In this document: positions 59,815 to 64,000 of the stretch, one piece after another
Position numbering within the stretch: the stretch's first letter is position 1
How the letters are laid out: every line of letters begins with the position of its first letter
NCBI GenBank assembly: GCA_030267565.1
Contig: BRXU01000008.1
Location: 1,860,001 to 1,924,000, forward strand
DNA length: 64,000 bases
DNA from: Pleodorina starrii
Lineage: Eukaryota > Chlorophyta > Chlorophyceae > Chlamydomonadales > Volvocaceae
Reading direction: 5' to 3'
Translations under genes and position numbers: made by a program
The notes under the pieces: model-generated
The model's input: only the letters and a program-made list of their open reading frames with translations
Database searches by the model: none
What the model was told of the DNA's origin: nothing

Positions 59815-60765
59815 ATGCCCAACAAGCAGGAAGAGGAGGTCGAGCTGCGTCAAACCCATGATGCCCTTAGTATCATCCTTTCTGACGACACCGCTTTCGA
59901 AGCGGTCCTGAACGCTGTCTTCAAAGATATCGACCAAAAGGGCGATGGGACCCTTGACAATGAGGAGCTGGAGCGGTACATAGGGGATGCCTGCACAGGG
60001 ATGGGGTTGCCACCGCCCAAGAATGGGCAGGTTCACGGCATATTTCACCAACTGGTAAGCCACATGGACGAGGTCTCTGATAGGGTGTATGGGATTGGGT
60101 ACGCTGTCGTACCTCAAGCCACCCCGCCTGGCTGTGAGGTCCCGACCGGTGTGTCGCCCACACCTCCCCGTCGGCTGCCTTCTCAAAAAGCTAGCTTAGA
60201 CGCTTACAGAGATCCGCATCAGTCCGTAGCCCTTGGCCCTTTCTGCAACACATCGATCGTCCAGGCCATGCACCTGCGGACCTCGCATACGGCTTCCGCA
60301 TGTACGGAAGCGTACTCCGTGGCCGCAGCAGCGGACCCCTGACCTCAACCCACATTAGCTAGCATGAAAATCACTCCCTGCTACTCCCGAGGCCCCCCCA
60401 ATCCTCAGTCGCCTGCAACAACTCGAGGCCCGAGCCGCACACTCCTGCTCCCATGGAACATTCCACCACCAACCCCCATGGCCTCCGCGGCGTCCAATCC
60501 TTCAGCATTCAGATCCCCAGGACACCCTTCTCTCCCTTCTCGACCGTTTGTAAAATCCTTAGAAACCCAAAAGCCAGTACACGCTCCGCAACTCCCGCGG
60601 GCCACGTCGCTTCCCTCGCCCTGGCACTGGCCCCCTCTGCCTTGACAGGATCTGAACAATGACCAGTGCATCAGCCGAGAGGAGCTGGGCGTCTTCCTGC
60701 GGCACTTCTTCCAGCAGCAGGTCAAATTCTGCGCACTCAAGCTGCATCTGCCAAGGGCGCCCTGA
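59815..60765 (+). CDS. Small calcium-binding protein with two EF-hands
   Basis: Exons 59815-60054 and 60649-60765 join in phase 0 (GTAAGC donor, CTTGACAG acceptor) to give 118 residues. EF-hand 1 has the loop DQKGDGTLDNEE in exon 1, with an unusual Lys at loop position 3. EF-hand 2 has the canonical loop DLNNDQCISREE at the start of exon 2. The flanking helices are FEAVLNAVFKDI, ELERYIGDACTG and LGVFLRHFFQQQ. It probably senses or buffers Ca2+; no catalytic domain, membrane segment or lipidation motif is visible. The ATG at 59815 is the first in frame and is followed by a charged helix. The intron (594 bp) contains in-frame stops, so without splicing only hand 1 would be made. Confidence 0.8.
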
Positions 60766-63542
60766 GACCTGGGATGGAATTGACTGCCAGGTAGCGGAGC
60801 TGGTGCCGCAGGGAGGCGGCGGCGGCAAGCGGAGGCGGAGAGCAGTTGAAGAGTGTCGGCCACGGCTTGGCGCTTACCGCTTAGGTTTGCTTCCGTCAGT
60901 TTCTCCGGGCTGTGGCAGCCGGAGTGAGTCACGGTGGTGACGTTCAGGCGAGCGCCGTATCTTGGCAGTGGAGTATCTTGGCCGTATCTTGGCGGTGGAG
61001 CCAGCGTTGGCGGCGCCTGGGACAATTCACTGCGTCTGCGACGCGCGGAGACCCATCGACTTTGCTGCACCGTTGCGCATCGGGGTTGTTCTGTTGTGAG
61101 TTAAGCAACCGAACATGCCCATCTTTTTTGTCGCCCTGGAACAACAACTTTCCAAGGCAGGTGCGGCAACCGTGTGGGTCAACCGTTGTACGGTACTGCC
61201 ATGATGCGCGGAGTGGGTACCGTTTGCGCCGCTGAGGGCACCAGTGGCGTGGCGGCGCAGCCGCCCTCGCGTAAGCATGTGCTGGGTTCTATTTTCCTGC
61301 AGCGGCACATGTATGCGGTGCGCTGGCCGCTGGCTTATTAGCCGCCTCCTCTGGGGATGCAGGGTGGGCACTAAGCAGCACAGAGCCCGGAGCCGTTGCC
61401 CGTTGCATTTGCGCGCCCCATACCTCGCCTGGCAGTTGCACATGCGGAACGGGCGCGGGAAGGGCCTGGTTAAGGGAGGCGCGTGCGACGCTGCGCGTTC
61501 AGCCAGTTCCGTGGGCAACGGGGTGATGCTGCGCCCAGGCGGATTGGCTCTGACCTCATGATGGGCGCCGCGAAATCGGCCTCTGCCAGCCGCATGAGAA
61601 CGAGCTTTCGATGGTCGTAGGATGGTCCCGCGAGGACATCGATGTAGGTGGATTCATTCAGGATGTGGGTTCTTGAGCATTTTGTGGTTTGGTTGGTTGC
61701 ATCGTGTGTGGCTAAGCTAGGCTAGGCTGCGCTGAACCGGGAGAGTCACCGGATGCAGTTGCACCTGACACTGGTGCCGCTGAGGCCAACTCGACGTTCG
61801 CGCCGGGCGGCGGTCACGATGGGGGCCGCGGGGGCCGGTAGGATCGGTGCGTGCGTGCGGGGCATGGTGCGGTGGTCGCGGGCACAACTTGGTGCGCCAC
61901 GGCGCCGGCGGTGGCAACGGCGTGCAGAAGGGTGCACCGCAGGGCGGTCAAGTAGCGCCTACTGGGTGAGCCGACTGCGCTGACCCTTTGGAATGGGTCG
62001 ACCCATCCAACTCGGTCTAAACCACCACAGCAATAAACATACCCGTACCGGAGGAAAGCCATAACAAAGAGCGCTCTGGTGCAACGGGTCGCTTGACAAC
62101 AGGCCTGATGCGCGATCCACGGTGATCCCAGTCGATGCTGCGCGGGAGGGCACGGCCAGTCCGAGGGCGACAGCCGGTCGGTCTGGCCAGGTCTGGTTCG
62201 GTTCCTGGGGTTCCACGCGTAGGCTTACCGAGCAGACTATTCAATGCTCGTCTGAGCTCACAAAAAGATGTGGGTTGTTGCCATCGGATCATCTCAGTTA
62301 CAAATGGAGCAGTTTCGGCACTCGCTTTGCCAGGGGCAGGCAGGGGCTGTCACCCTTGTGGCCCTCAGCTGCAGTTTCTTCTTTGTTCCTTGTGGCCATC
62401 TACCCGCCACGACAATCTTGTCCCTGAGAATAGGAAAGAATGTAAATGCTGTATTAACTTTTACTACAACGAACGCCCCATGAACGCCCCCGCCCGGCGC
62501 CTGTCGAAGAGGGTCGAAGGGCTCGTTCGTTTGTGCGCAAGTCGCGCCAGGGCGCGACCTCACATGCAAACAGGCATTCTGAAGCGCTTCATCGGCGAGA
62601 ACAGCGAGGACGCGCGTGGATCTCGTCAGCTTCGCACGTGACGCCTCTACCTTCAGCTGCCTGCTTATCGGGAAACTGGCGAGAAGAAAGAGTGCGCCAG
62701 CGCAGTATGACTGAATTAGAGCTTTTTGGAAGGGTTTTCATAAAATTAAAGTTCGAAACATTCCAGCCAATGCACAAGTACGCTGGGTGCTTCAGGCTAC
62801 GGTAGGGTGCTTCTGTTAGGTTCTGTTAGACCGGGCCCGGACCCCCTAAGGCCACGGCGAGCCGATAGCCGCGCAGCTGTATGAACAGTAATAATTTCAA
62901 GCATGTTGCCCATAGGGAGCCCGTCGGCTTTGATTGACTCCGCGATGCTCGCATTGCGACAAGGTGAAACCAGAAACCGCACGATTTTATATTATGTATG
63001 GTGCTGCATCTGTAACGCGAGCACGATTTCAAATAATCAGCCGCACTCCCACTGCTGCGTGCTGCCCCTAAGCTGCCTGCATAAAGTGTACAACCCTCGC
63101 GCGCTGTAGCAGCTTTCGGCGTGCGCCGTTTTGCGCCGTCGGGCTACCCAATCGTCCAAAACGCCAGACTTGTGGTTGTGTAAGGGAAAGTCTTATTGGA
63201 AAATTCGTTTATATGACTTCGCGCAGTTGTTGAACTTGCCGGGACTTCGTTGCGACTGCACCAAGTGGGAACTTTTCACAGGCCTTGCCTTGACAGCGAG
63301 CAAAATGAACCTACACGTTTATGATAGTTAGCTTACGTTTCAGCTGCAGCAAGCCGGTGCCTCGACGCAGATGGCAAGAAAAAATGCTTGTACTGCAATC
63401 GTACTGACCTGGTCGAGGCAAGAAGAACTGCTGTCACTGCTGCACCGATGCATTGCAACCGATGCTCTGCTATCTAGATATAATTTGACAAATTGACAAA
63501 TTCCGATGGCTTTCCTGATGCACCGCATTGAATAAGTATTAA
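60766..63542. other. Intergenic region, no gene recognised
   Basis: Between the EF-hand gene and the right-edge gene. No reading frame looks protein-like. A 14-bp palindrome ATGGGTCGACCCAT lies at 61993-62006. Confidence 0.5.
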
Positions 63543-64000
63543 ATGCCTGGATTAACTGAACGATTGAAGACCTGGCTGCGAAAGCTTGGGCCCTCAGACG
63601 ACACAACAGAGGCACCAGCCAAGTCTATCGAACGACAGAGCAGCTCTGAAGAGGAGGTGCCAGCTGCTAGTCAGTCGAGCACAGGCGTGGCGCGGGCCGT
63701 GCCCCAACCACCGGCACCGGGTGATAGCTCGCAGCCGAGGAAAGCGTCGCCTTCGCCGCACCCCTCGACCTCAGTGTCGCAACAGGGCGTTGCGGCAGCA
63801 CCAGCCCCTCAGCTGCAGGAATCGCAGCCGGCGTCGCAAGCCCCGCCTCAGGTACGTGGGTCATGTCCGTGCCACTCGCGACCACCTAGACAGCTGCACG
63901 ATTGGACATCGAGGCTGTTTCGACGGGTTGTGAAGGTTTCACTTAGTAGTTTCGGTCGCTGTCTCGTGCTTATCTCGCGCGCGGCTCGGTCGTTTACCGG
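63543..64000 (+). CDS. First exon of an unidentified gene running off the right edge
   Basis: The ATG at 63543 begins MPGLTERLKTWLRKLGPSDD, an amphipathic basic helix. A Ser/Pro/Gln/Ala-rich stretch follows with SSSEEEVPAAS and PSPHPSTSVSQQ. The exon ends at 63851 (CCTCAG|GTACGTGG, phase 0) after 103 codons. The frame stays open through the rest of the window, so it never meets a stop codon here. No domain is recognisable. The downstream exons lie outside the window. Confidence 0.5.
   Translation, partial: MPGLTERLKTWLRKLGPSDDTTEAPAKSIERQSSSEEEVPAASQSSTGVARAVPQPPAPGDSSQPRKASPSPHPSTSVSQQGVAAAPAPQLQESQPASQAPPQVRGSCPCHSRPPRQLHDWTSRLFRRVVKVSLSSFGRCLVLISRAARSFT

Overview
The window looks like nuclear DNA of a volvocine-type green alga (Chlamydomonas/Volvox group). 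It is very GC-rich, its coding sequence is dominated by GCC/GGC/CAG codons that make long Ala, Gly, Gln, Pro and His runs, and its genes are split by GT-AG introns (one GC-AG) with coding exons that are otherwise in phase. TGTAA, the usual chlorophyte polyadenylation signal, lies downstream of several genes. A plastid ribosomal protein with a transit peptide and a ciliary transition-zone protein fit a flagellated phototroph. No prokaryotic, plasmid or viral features were seen.

Layout. 1-6722 (+): 3' part of a giant low-complexity membrane protein, truncated at the left edge. 6.7-10.8 kb: no confident gene, some simple repeats. 10822-11721 (+): plastid ribosomal protein L17, four exons. 13617-15790 (-): a zinc-finger/Nudix hydrolase using a GC-AG intron, head-to-head with 16126-17705 (+), an L-asparaginase-type enzyme. 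18424-21317 (-): a SET-domain methyltransferase without a MYND finger, convergent with the asparaginase. 21.3-25.3 kb: intergenic, with an AT-rich repeat pair. 25300-30745 (-): a single-AP2-domain transcription factor with a very long disordered tail. 32852-40288 (-): a 14-exon nephrocystin-1-like gene sharing a short bidirectional promoter region with 40774-41037 (+), the spliceosomal Sm core protein SmE. 44620-45534 (-): a damaged or poorly resolved Pro/His/Tyr-rich gene carrying an inverted duplication. 46-50 kb: intergenic, with a 51-bp direct-repeat/38-bp palindrome structure. 50318-58039 (-): a large Q/A- and RS/RD/RE-rich protein whose helical C-terminus resembles the AF4/FMR2 C-terminal homology domain. 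59815-60765 (+): a small two-EF-hand protein. 63543 to the right edge (+): first exon of an unidentified gene.

The genes do not form an operon or one pathway; they are ordinary dispersed nuclear genes. The least-explained signals are DNA-level: a 12-bp palindrome GACCCNNGGGTC occurring at least seven times in unrelated contexts, a short element with a CGCTGCGG core found mostly in introns and in both orientations, and an inverted duplication at 44.3-45.1 kb that could form a long RNA hairpin. All exon structures were assembled by eye from splice consensus and reading phase. Boundaries marked uncertain should be treated so.
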